Shown piece after piece: positions 16,471 to 24,346 of a stretch of 64,000 bases of DNA. The stretch is taken from contig NZ_KZ614147.1 of assembly GCF_002886185.1 (NCBI RefSeq), forward strand, positions 141,426 to 205,425, read 5' to 3'. A program made the position numbers and the translations under genes. The first letter of the stretch is position 1; every line of letters starts with the position of its first letter. Below the pieces are notes generated by a model that ran no database searches, was not told where the DNA came from, and saw nothing but the letters and a program-made list of their open reading frames with translations. The DNA is from Salipaludibacillus neizhouensis. Its GTDB lineage: Bacteria > Bacillota > Bacilli > Bacillales > Salisediminibacteriaceae.

Positions 16471-17041
16471 TTTCTTTCATCTTCCTCTCTTTGTTTGAAG
16501 TGTATGGACAGCTTGTCCCATGGTCATCCACCATGCCAATAGCTTGCATAAAGGCGTACATTGTTACTGGACCAATAAATTTGAATCCCCTTTTTTTCAA
16601 ATCCTTACTAATCTCATTTGATAGTGGTGTTTGAGCAGGGATTTCCTCTTCTGAATGCCAATGATTGATTATTGGTTTAAAATCGACATAACGCCATAAA
16701 AATAATGACAAGCTTTCAAACTCCTGTTGTATCTTTATGACTGCTTGTGCGTTACTTCTCACCGATTGAAGCTTAGAAAAATGTTTAATGACATTATATT
16801 GCTCTTGCAAATTCGTCAAATCTTTATCCGTTAGTGTCGAGCAATAACTAATATCAAAATTATGAAAAGCTTTTTGATAAGCCTCTCTCCTAGATAATAC
16901 AATACTCCAGGATAACCTAACTTGTGCACCTTCCAATGTCAGCATTTCAAATAAATATTGGTCGTCAGTGTTTGGTACACACCACTCTTTGTCGTGATAC
17001 GCTTGCATAAGCTGATTATTGCCCGGCCAGGAACATTCCAT
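16457..17041 (-). CDS. tag: DNA-3-methyladenine glycosylase I
   Basis: Removes 3-methyladenine from alkylated DNA. About 194 residues from ATG 17039-17041 (MECSWPGN), 7 nt after the GGGGG SD. The zinc-binding residues of the Tag family are present: the N-terminal Cys3, His in AYHDKEW, and His/Cys in DDHGTSCPY. The core motif KFIGPVTMYAFMQAIG is typical. First gene of the tag-mazG-like-yafY unit, with a strong palindrome in the promoter region. Confidence 0.9.
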   Translation of the reverse strand: MECSWPGNNQLMQAYHDKEWCVPNTDDQYLFEMLTLEGAQVRLSWSIVLSRREAYQKAFHNFDISYCSTLTDKDLTNLQEQYNVIKHFSKLQSVRSNAQAVIKIQQEFESLSLFLWRYVDFKPIINHWHSEEEIPAQTPLSNEISKDLKKRGFKFIGPVTMYAFMQAIGMVDDHGTSCPYTSNKERKMKENGFH

Positions 17042-17080
17042 TTTCATTCCCCCATTCAGTATGTGATTACTATATCACCC

Positions 17081-17108
17081 TAAATATGACATGGGTCTGT
17101 CATATTTA
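17081..17108. promoter_or_regulatory. Perfect palindromic operator upstream of tag
   Basis: TAAATATGACA and TGTCATATTTA, 11-bp perfect arms with a 6-bp spacer, 40 bp before the tag start. The half-site recurs at 14752, 17229 and 17384. Confidence 0.65.
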
Positions 17109-17193
17109 AAAATATTATCGCGCATCGTATTTTTTCATAATAATGAAAATGCAATGTCACATTTACTACCGTGTTAATCTCACCTCCTTCCTA

Positions 17194-17239
17194 CATTGCC
17201 AGAATACACTCCTTAATTTGACAACAGCTTGTCATATTA
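17194..17239. promoter_or_regulatory. Related promoter/operator block with a TGACAA-N4-TTGTCA palindrome
   Basis: ACATTGCCAGAATACACTCC, TTAATTTGACAACAGC and TTGTCATATT resemble the 48-bp repeat at 14697 plus its flank. The core TGACAA CAGC TTGTCA (17219-17234) is a perfect inverted repeat. The rest of 17042-17480 has a lone TTGTCATATTTC at ~17381-17392 and no gene. Confidence 0.5.
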
Positions 17240-17480
17240 AAGTTTTTTTATTCTTGTTTTAGATTATTTAACATATCTCATCTTTTACAAAGAATAGCTA
17301 TTTCGAATAACCAACTGATTACTCTTAACTGTGTGGAAAATTAATAGAGAAATTAATTTTTTTAAAAAATAAGACGGAACGTTGTCATATTTCAATCTTT
17401 ATACTAAGAACAAAGCGAATCAATTGTTCATGTGTGGCAAAAAAAATCATACTAAAGAGATTTAAGAAAGGGAGATACGA

Positions 17481-17822
17481 ATGCCAGAAGGATTACATCC
17501 AATTATTTCAAAGTTTATGGAGATGTTAAATCTTCATAATACAGAAGGATACGAAGAAACTTTTTCCAAAGATGCAGTTATTAATGAAATTTCAGTAGGG
17601 CGCAATTATGAAGGAAAAGAAGAAATCAAAGAATATTTCACCAATTATTTTATCGGCTACAATACACAAACCAAACTTGTTAGTCATACCAATGAAAACT
17701 ATGACAAAGTTAACGTGCGTGTTTTCTTTACAGGAGATTTTCCAGGAGGAGAAATATATGGTTCATTTAAATTCATACTACATGATGGTTATATCACTTA
17801 TTTAGAAGCCGACTTAGAATAA
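17481..17822 (+). CDS. SnoaL-like (NTF2-fold) protein
   Basis: 113 residues. MEMLNLHNTEGYEETFSKDA followed by GRNYEGKEEIKEYFTNYF is the layout of small SnoaL-like proteins, with the hydrophobic cone closed by the beta strands VRVFFTGDF and GSFKFIL. SD AAAGGGAGATACGA precedes the ATG. These proteins are isomerases, hydrolases or binding proteins; the role here is unknown. Confidence 0.75.
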   Translation: MPEGLHPIISKFMEMLNLHNTEGYEETFSKDAVINEISVGRNYEGKEEIKEYFTNYFIGYNTQTKLVSHTNENYDKVNVRVFFTGDFPGGEIYGSFKFILHDGYITYLEADLE

Positions 17823-17948
17823 TGTAATCATGGTGTATGCGTAAAAAATGTAGCACAAATAGTGGAAAACAGAGAGTTGAGTTTCGGTAGAAGAACAATT
17901 CATGGAATGTTAACATAGAATGTAGAAGGGATACTGTTTTTTAACTGT

Positions 17949-18049
17949 ATCTTAATTTCACAAATTCTTATATTTTCTAGTATCATGTTAACATAAATTT
18001 TCTAATTACCACTCTTATTTGTATGGCTAATCTGCAACAATCTGGCCCG
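17949..18049 (-). repeat. Module A, truncated copy 8
   Basis: TTTCACAAATTCTTATATTT, ATGTTAACATAAATTTTC and TGCAACAATCTGGCCC are conserved. The copy stops at CTGGCCC, and the usual hairpin is replaced by GTTTGTGGAGGACTG. The break marks a rearrangement on the side where the Tn7-like element should end. 18050-18403 has no gene and no recognised repeat. Confidence 0.65.
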
Positions 18050-18403
18050 TTTGTGGAGGACTGATCTTATTGAAAGTCCATCAAATTTGTAGAATAACTA
18101 TAACATTTTCGATCCAAAAAACTACGCATTTATATCTTTGACTATCCAGACGGTATGAAGTGGTAAACACTCTGTAATTCATTGGCTGCAATTAACTTTC
18201 AGTAAAATACAAAAGAAACTTTGACAAACAGTTTGCCTAAGACATTGCAATTTCGGTAGTCCACCACCACCATTGACTTAACTTACAGTCAACAGAAAGC
18301 ATTTTCGCTATGTCTTTTGCTTTATTTCATAAATGAATAGTTCTATTACTGGCTCTCTACGCCGCACTTGGTGGCTCAAAAGTATGCAATATTCATAAAA
18401 TGA

Positions 18404-18434
18404 AAGCACATCCCCTTCGTAGAAGGAATGTGCT
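18404..18434 (-). terminator. Terminator of the cargo pair
   Basis: AGCACATCCCCTTC and GAAGGAATGTGCT form a stem with one bulge or mismatch region and loop GTA. The minus strand continues TTTCATTTTATG. It lies 13 bp after the XRE/ImmA gene. Confidence 0.7.
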
Positions 18435-18446
18435 ATTACAAAAGTT

Positions 18447-19631
18447 CTATTTATACTTTAAATTCAGATCAGTAATATCATACTGCATAGCAGTGTTCTT
18501 TTGATACTTATCAAAAAAAGCTTTTTCTATACCTAGTATTTTCGTTAAAAACTCAGTATCAACCATGATTGTATTTAATAAATAATCTAATGAAATATAG
18601 TTTTTTTCAAATAGAAGTTGCAGAATGCTTCTAACTTTCCCTGGCTTCATTATCTTTATTTCCTCATCAAGTGGCTCAGTAACTTTATAGCCCTGTTTGT
18701 TAATCATCATATGAAAGTACCTATATTGCTGATAATCTAATAACCTTAACGAATGTGCACGATGAGCCAATGCTTGTATCGAAACGACCCATTTTCTCTT
18801 TAAATCTAAGTAAGAATTTGGGTTGGAAATTTTCGTAAGGCTTAAAAAATCTCTTGTGAACTCTTCTTCAGGCAATAGGAATATTCCTGCAAACAAATTT
18901 GCTTCCATTTCATATTCTCGATGAGACTTCTTATCTAAAGAAGAAAATTCAACCTTATAGTGTAACAATAAATGTCCTAATTCATGTGCTAGATCAAAAT
19001 TACGTCTAACGGCGGATTTTTTTAAGTTTCCCAAAATAATAAAAGGTTTTTCCTCACTTGTCCAAACACTATAAGCGTCAATTTTTTCACCTATTGCTTT
19101 TTCTAATACAATAGCACCTTTTTTTTCAAGCATAAATAATAAGTTTCCATTTCCATTATTGTTAAGGTCAAGAAACTCCCTTGCATAGTTAGCCGCCTGT
19201 TCAATATTTAGTTTTCTATCCTGTCTATCATCATTTATAATTTCTATTGTTTTTTCTCTTAGTAACTTTATTTCATTGATAGGGTAATGAAGTTTTTTTT
19301 CAATTATCTTTAAAAATGCACTTATAAATCCAACATGCTTAGCTTCAGTTTGTGTTTTTTGCACACTATTTATTGTTGTTGCCCTATATGCGATAAAATT
19401 CTGATCAATATTATCTAATCCATTTAGTTCCAAAAAATCTACTGAATAGAAATATTTACTTTTAACACTGAAAATTCTCTTTAATTCGTTCAAAATTTCC
19501 ATTTTAGGAGACGTATAACCATTTTCATATTGCCAAACGGATTGCTCAGTAACTTGAAGTAAGTCTGCCAGCTGTTTCCTTGTATAACCATGGAGAATTC
19601 GAATGTTGGTTAAATTATTACCAACAAACAT
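18447..19631 (-). CDS. XRE HTH + ImmA/IrrE metallopeptidase-domain protein (Tn7 cargo)
   Basis: 394 residues. N-terminal XRE helix-turn-helix at about 8-57 (TRKQLADLLQVTEQSVWQYE), then an ImmA/IrrE (COG2856) domain with zinc motif HELGH at 216-220 inside FDLAHELGHLLLHYK and a downstream EMEANLFAGIFLLP. Such proteins cleave or sense regulators, as in ICEBs1 ImmA, or act as antitoxins. It follows the 262-aa gene by ~23 bp and shares its terminator, so they form a pair. A toxin-antitoxin or defence role is inferred only. Confidence 0.8.
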   Translation of the reverse strand: MFVGNNLTNIRILHGYTRKQLADLLQVTEQSVWQYENGYTSPKMEILNELKRIFSVKSKYFYSVDFLELNGLDNIDQNFIAYRATTINSVQKTQTEAKHVGFISAFLKIIEKKLHYPINEIKLLREKTIEIINDDRQDRKLNIEQAANYAREFLDLNNNGNGNLLFMLEKKGAIVLEKAIGEKIDAYSVWTSEEKPFIILGNLKKSAVRRNFDLAHELGHLLLHYKVEFSSLDKKSHREYEMEANLFAGIFLLPEEEFTRDFLSLTKISNPNSYLDLKRKWVVSIQALAHRAHSLRLLDYQQYRYFHMMINKQGYKVTEPLDEEIKIMKPGKVRSILQLLFEKNYISLDYLLNTIMVDTEFLTKILGIEKAFFDKYQKNTAMQYDITDLNLKYK

Positions 19632-19654
19632 TAATATCTACCTCCCATTTCACT

Positions 19655-20443
19655 TCATCTTTCATCATTTCCCTCATTTTCACTTGGAAGATCTTCTTCG
19701 TGGAAAATATCATATTCAATCGCAGCAGGTGAATCAAAATCAAATTCAGATTGATCATCTTCAAGAACAGATGTATCAATACCAGAAATATCAACTGAAC
19801 TTGCATCAATAAGTTCTGTGAGATCCTCTACTAAATAGGCCTTATCATTCGCAGGATTAGGCATCCACATTTTTATGCTAGATACCATATTGGCTTGGTC
19901 TAAAGAATAGGTAAAAATATAAAATTTATTGTAAACTTCCTGCAGATTACTTACATCACTGTCCTCAAGAGATTTAAGTACGGCATCATCTAAAATACTC
20001 ATACTATGCGGAACATTTTCTTCTGATAAAAGTGTGAGTGGAGTTGGAAAGTCAACCTTATTATTGATTCGAGATAATTTTTTTAGATAATTTTCATCGT
20101 TATGAGATCTTTTTTTCCCGTTAACTCCCTTACCATCCGGAAAGTTATCTTGATCAAAATATTTATTGTTTTTTATAATAAACATACTCTGGTCATTACT
20201 TGCGATGAACTGTAAATACCCCCATGTATAACCAGCTCTAGCCTTTTTATAATTGATTCCAATTTCTTCACACTCTACTGCCGTTTGATCATCTATGTGA
20301 TTCCCCTTAACCCATGCATATGCTGAACTAATCTTCATTTGCAAATCTTTTTCAATACGCTCCTGAATGTAGTTCTTGTAACCTTGAAGCACACCATTAA
20401 CAATCTTTTGATTGACCTGTCGATTAAAACGATATTCTTTCAT
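19655..20443 (-). CDS. Unknown 262-aa protein paired with the XRE/ImmA protein
   Basis: Starts at ATG 20441-20443 (MKEYRFNRQVNQKIV) after SD GAGGGG. N-terminal half is helical and mixed-charge (YAWVKGNHIDDQTAVECEE near residue 46). The C-terminal ~60 residues are very acidic (DDQSEFDFDSPAAIEYD ... EENEGNDER-like tail). No signal peptide or membrane segment. I recall similar proteins next to XRE/ImmA genes in Bacillus genomes, but name no family. It could be the effector of a toxin-antitoxin-like pair. Confidence 0.6.
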   Translation of the reverse strand: MKEYRFNRQVNQKIVNGVLQGYKNYIQERIEKDLQMKISSAYAWVKGNHIDDQTAVECEEIGINYKKARAGYTWGYLQFIASNDQSMFIIKNNKYFDQDNFPDGKGVNGKKRSHNDENYLKKLSRINNKVDFPTPLTLLSEENVPHSMSILDDAVLKSLEDSDVSNLQEVYNKFYIFTYSLDQANMVSSIKMWMPNPANDKAYLVEDLTELIDASSVDISGIDTSVLEDDQSEFDFDSPAAIEYDIFHEEDLPSENEGNDER

Positions 20444-20565
20444 TATACCCCTCACCCTCTGTTTTATCCTTATCTCTATACTTTATACTATTATGATAAT
20501 ATTTTAAAGATAAACTGATAAAATCGCAAAAAACTTAAAGTGAAAGTAAAGGAATATGAAAATTA

Positions 20566-22389
20566 TTAAACTAATATACTTCTAACCTTCTCTTCAATAT
20601 ATTGTTCTATATAATCAGACTTCCCTTTTGCAATTCGTGCCCGTAGCCTAACTTTGTTTACCGTAATCTCTTCATTTTCATGAAACGAGTGATTTATTAC
20701 ATAATTAATTCTTCTAACTTGAAATTGTTCCGTGCTTTCAACCACTGTCTCAAAATATGCTTTGGTTTTCGGAAGTTTTTTTAATGCCTTGAGAGTTATT
20801 AAATTAAGATGGTTAATCTCTCGTCCAATCGAATAATAAGTTATTCTTGTTGGAGTTTCTTTGTTTATCAACGAGTTATATCCATCCTTAACACAAGTTA
20901 ATAACTCTTGATCTCTAGCCTTCCAATCAACAATTTTAGCACCTGATTTATTAGATTTAGGTGTGATTTTATTGAGCCACTCTTTATCATTTATGTATAA
21001 GAATTTATAAGTAATCGGATCTTGTTTTTTTAGTTTACCTAAAGAAATATTTGGATCTCGATTTTTATATTCATTGATTAGATTAATCCATTTACTCCTA
21101 TAATATTCGATCACTTCATCCGAAATATATTTGTTCTTTCGAGCTAAACGATTTTTATAATGTTTGTACTTAGTTTTTAATCTTTTGATTTCTTCGTTTT
21201 TTAATGTGTCATTTGAGATTAATAAACCTTCAAATTTATGACTATGAGTCTTATTTACATGTATTATTTCTTTAACTAATGTACCCCTAGGTTCTTTACT
21301 TAATCTAGAAAAAGTAAAACCACATGAACATTCGAATATTCCTATTTGCTCTTTTTCACTTAAACACAACGCTAACTCTACGTTACGAATAACTTTTCTT
21401 TTATAATGATTAGCATATGGGTTTAAACATATGTAAGGACCCTCACCAAATGGATTGAATTTATTTGAATATTTATAAAGTTCATCTACACTTTCATTTA
21501 AAAATATTGAAAGAAGCACGTGTTTAAGCGGATGAAAGACTTGTTTATGTTTTTTAATTATAGTAGCCAGCCAATTACTTCTTTTAGATTCATCAAAGTC
21601 TGCTTCTAATAACGTAATTAATTCGTTTCCATAGTATTTTCTAAAATCTTTGTATAACTTCTGGTTATTAGTTGCTTGCCCTTTTATGTATCCTTCCCTG
21701 TACAATAAATGTCTGTACATTAAAGGTACATTTTCAAAGTTTATATGTAAGTTTTTACTTCCTACTTTAGTGCACTCATTTGCAATTTTAATTAGTTTAT
21801 CTTTCAATTCTATATTTATCAAATCTTCTTTAGCATGTAACTCAGGACAATTTTCTTCATTTGGAACTTCAAACTGGCTAAAGTGCTTTACTTTATAACG
21901 AGGTTGCCAATTTATTTTACTATCTAACAGCCAAACATGGTGTTTAAGACATATCTTAACTCCAAATAGTTGATGATCTTTTCGCCAAAAGGATTCACCA
22001 AATTTCATTGAATCTTCTTTAAAACACTTAGGACAATACTTAAAAAACTCATTTGTTTTAATAATTACATTTCCAAAGCTATTTGCACCCTTTCCAGTCT
22101 CTATGAAGGGACTTAAATTTCCCCTTGTCTTTTCAGTTGAAAAATTAAACATATAAAAGTATAAAGTATGATTAAATATCCAATCAATGAGACTCATTTG
22201 ATTGTATTGTATTTTATTATACGTCGTCTCTATCTTTCTTGGTAAATGAGCATAAGATCTCATATACTCTTCATCGAATAAGTCCATTGAAGTTTGCGAT
22301 GGATATGTATTTCCAGACTTAATATGGTACCTTGCAAAGACACTATATAATAATTCATCTTTATATATAATTGGAAAGAAACTTAACAT
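20566..22389 (-). CDS. TniQ/TnsD-family target-selection protein, second copy
   Basis: 607 residues. N-terminal TniQ domain opens FPIIYKDELLYSVFARYHIK; zinc finger residues C119, C122, C147 and H150 (CPKC ... CLKHH), and a second finger around IFECSCGFTF. The C-terminal domain (VDWKARDQEL, FQVRRINYVI) aligns by eye with the other TniQ protein. The HTH present in that protein is replaced here by a lysine-rich helix (KTKYKHYKNRLARKNKY), so the target is probably different. Start follows GTAGGTGAAAAG. It lies 70 bp after tniQ copy 1. Confidence 0.85.
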   Translation of the reverse strand: MLSFFPIIYKDELLYSVFARYHIKSGNTYPSQTSMDLFDEEYMRSYAHLPRKIETTYNKIQYNQMSLIDWIFNHTLYFYMFNFSTEKTRGNLSPFIETGKGANSFGNVIIKTNEFFKYCPKCFKEDSMKFGESFWRKDHQLFGVKICLKHHVWLLDSKINWQPRYKVKHFSQFEVPNEENCPELHAKEDLINIELKDKLIKIANECTKVGSKNLHINFENVPLMYRHLLYREGYIKGQATNNQKLYKDFRKYYGNELITLLEADFDESKRSNWLATIIKKHKQVFHPLKHVLLSIFLNESVDELYKYSNKFNPFGEGPYICLNPYANHYKRKVIRNVELALCLSEKEQIGIFECSCGFTFSRLSKEPRGTLVKEIIHVNKTHSHKFEGLLISNDTLKNEEIKRLKTKYKHYKNRLARKNKYISDEVIEYYRSKWINLINEYKNRDPNISLGKLKKQDPITYKFLYINDKEWLNKITPKSNKSGAKIVDWKARDQELLTCVKDGYNSLINKETPTRITYYSIGREINHLNLITLKALKKLPKTKAYFETVVESTEQFQVRRINYVINHSFHENEEITVNKVRLRARIAKGKSDYIEQYIEEKVRSILV

Positions 22390-22459
22390 GATTTTCTTTT
22401 CACCTACAACTTTCTATGCAAAACTCTGTTTTTGTCAAACGAACTAACTTTTTGCAAAT

Positions 22460-24325
22460 TTATTCTCTAACTTCTTTTAATATTGCTTCTTGAAGAGAAC
22501 TAGCCAAAGGTATTTTTAAGCCAGATTCCCTAATTAATCTCCATTCACTGACTTCAATACTCAAATTCCGTAATTCTAATGCATTTGTTTTTAAACGTCT
22601 CATTTGAAACTCTTCAATGGATTCAGTAATATTTTGTAGCTTGTCTCTGCAAAGCGGCAAGTGATTTAAATTCTTCTCCAATAAAGAACTAGCCCCTAAC
22701 TGTTTGCCGATTCTGCTGATTGTAACTCTTTGTAATTTACCTTCTTTTGTTTTTATAAGTTCAGCTTCCTTATCAATCAACACTGATAACTCTTCATCTC
22801 TCCTAGTCCAATCCACTCTTTTTTGGTTATTAGAGCCTCTTTTCATTTTTGGCGGCAAATTATTAAATAACCACTGTTTATCGTGCCTATAGAGCCATGT
22901 ATATACTGAAGGAAGTTGTTTTCTTAATTCCGTTCTACTTAATTTAGAATTAGTAGCTAAGTGATCCATCCACCTTTTCTTGTAGTATTCTTCTGAATCC
23001 ATACTTGGTTCCATCAAATTCTCCTGATTCTGTTGACAAGCATCTTCTAGCTTTAATAGATATTTTTTTATTGTCCCTCTATCCACGCCTAATTCTTTAG
23101 CAATTTGAGTTATAGTTAAATTTTGTTGATGTAAATGACTCAACTTTTTATTCCAAACATCTCCAAAACTTTTAATTCGTCCTATTCTAAAACGATCCTG
23201 ATAATCTTTATCTGGTCCTCTTCTCGAATATACAAAGCCACAACTACAAGTGAATGTTCCTACAGGCTTTCCTGTTTCATAACATTTCGTTACATTATAA
23301 TCATCAACAACGTCTTCATGGTAGTGCTCTGCTGCTTGATTTAAACAAGGGAAAGGCGATGATCCAAAAGGTTCATTCTTCAGATTTTTCGTATTCATTT
23401 GTCCGTAAGCATCAACATTTTCTCCCAAAAAATATAGGAGTAAAAGATGTCGCAGGGGATGACTAGAACCACGAGGTTTTCGCAATATTTTATGCAACCA
23501 TGTATCTTCACTATTTTTGAATATAAGGCAATTTATATTTCTAAGAAAATTTTCTTCAAAAATGCTAATAAAATTAGGCAATAATTTATTAAATCTTATT
23601 GTGGAAAATAAGGTTATAAAGCCCTTTTCATTAAGCCTGTTTTGGTAGAAACTTCTGAGTCTAGCTAATCCTAACGTTGGAATATCACTTTCATTCCATA
23701 ACAGTCGAGCAGATTGACGAGACAAAAAGTCATAGTAGTGCCAATGATTTGGTGATATATTAATATCCTTTGCATATCCAATATTTATTTCACTAAGCGC
23801 GTAGTATTTCTGTTTTTTAGGTTGGTGAGTAAATGGTACATTGGATTGTTTTAGCGGTTCAGAATGTATGGGACAAATAAATACATGAGGTAATTGATGT
23901 ACTCTACGCCAGTAGGGCTCTCCAAATTTATGACAATCATTTTCATAGCACTTTATACAAAATCTAAAAAACTGCGTGTTTTTAACTCCACTCGCCGTAA
24001 TCCCCGAAAGCATATGTACATTATGATTCTCATTGCCACTCATGTATTCTCTAACTTTCTCTCCACTCGCACTTGCAATAAACGGATTATAATATGGATA
24101 TAGGGTATGGTTTGTAATAAGGTAATCTGGATTTAAGTTAGATATGGTATGTTCATTAATACTGTTTAAATTGCTGGGTAGATCCGGTGTTGCCACTTTT
24201 GAATTCGATCCTAATAGATCTATCAACGTTCTTTTATAGCTATTATTGCCACTTTTTATGTGATATCTTGCCATCGTGCTATACAACATTTCATCTTCAT
24301 ATGGTTGAGGAAACATACCAATCAA
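22460..24325 (-). CDS. tnsD: TnsD/TniQ-family target-selection protein, probably attTn7-specific
   Basis: About 621 residues. I choose TTG 24323-24325 because SD AAGGGGGTG fits it and it aligns with the start of the second copy (LIGMFPQPYEDEMLYS). Zinc finger CIKC ... CPIHS at about 123-154, a second CSCGF near 360, and an HTH (ITQIAKELGVDRGTIKKYL) near 405-423. In Tn7, TnsD binds the 3' end of glmS and recruits TnsC. The element sits there, so one of the two TniQ proteins should do this; full length and the HTH make this copy the better candidate, by inference. Confidence 0.85.
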   Translation of the reverse strand: MIGMFPQPYEDEMLYSTMARYHIKSGNNSYKRTLIDLLGSNSKVATPDLPSNLNSINEHTISNLNPDYLITNHTLYPYYNPFIASASGEKVREYMSGNENHNVHMLSGITASGVKNTQFFRFCIKCYENDCHKFGEPYWRRVHQLPHVFICPIHSEPLKQSNVPFTHQPKKQKYYALSEINIGYAKDINISPNHWHYYDFLSRQSARLLWNESDIPTLGLARLRSFYQNRLNEKGFITLFSTIRFNKLLPNFISIFEENFLRNINCLIFKNSEDTWLHKILRKPRGSSHPLRHLLLLYFLGENVDAYGQMNTKNLKNEPFGSSPFPCLNQAAEHYHEDVVDDYNVTKCYETGKPVGTFTCSCGFVYSRRGPDKDYQDRFRIGRIKSFGDVWNKKLSHLHQQNLTITQIAKELGVDRGTIKKYLLKLEDACQQNQENLMEPSMDSEEYYKKRWMDHLATNSKLSRTELRKQLPSVYTWLYRHDKQWLFNNLPPKMKRGSNNQKRVDWTRRDEELSVLIDKEAELIKTKEGKLQRVTISRIGKQLGASSLLEKNLNHLPLCRDKLQNITESIEEFQMRRLKTNALELRNLSIEVSEWRLIRESGLKIPLASSLQEAILKEVRE

Positions 24326-24346
24326 CTTATTCACCCCCTTAATTAA

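Noticed and set aside
18050..18060. TGTGGAGGAC as the transposon left terminus
   Set aside because: It shares only TGTG with the right terminus and no 20-bp repeats or target duplication follow.
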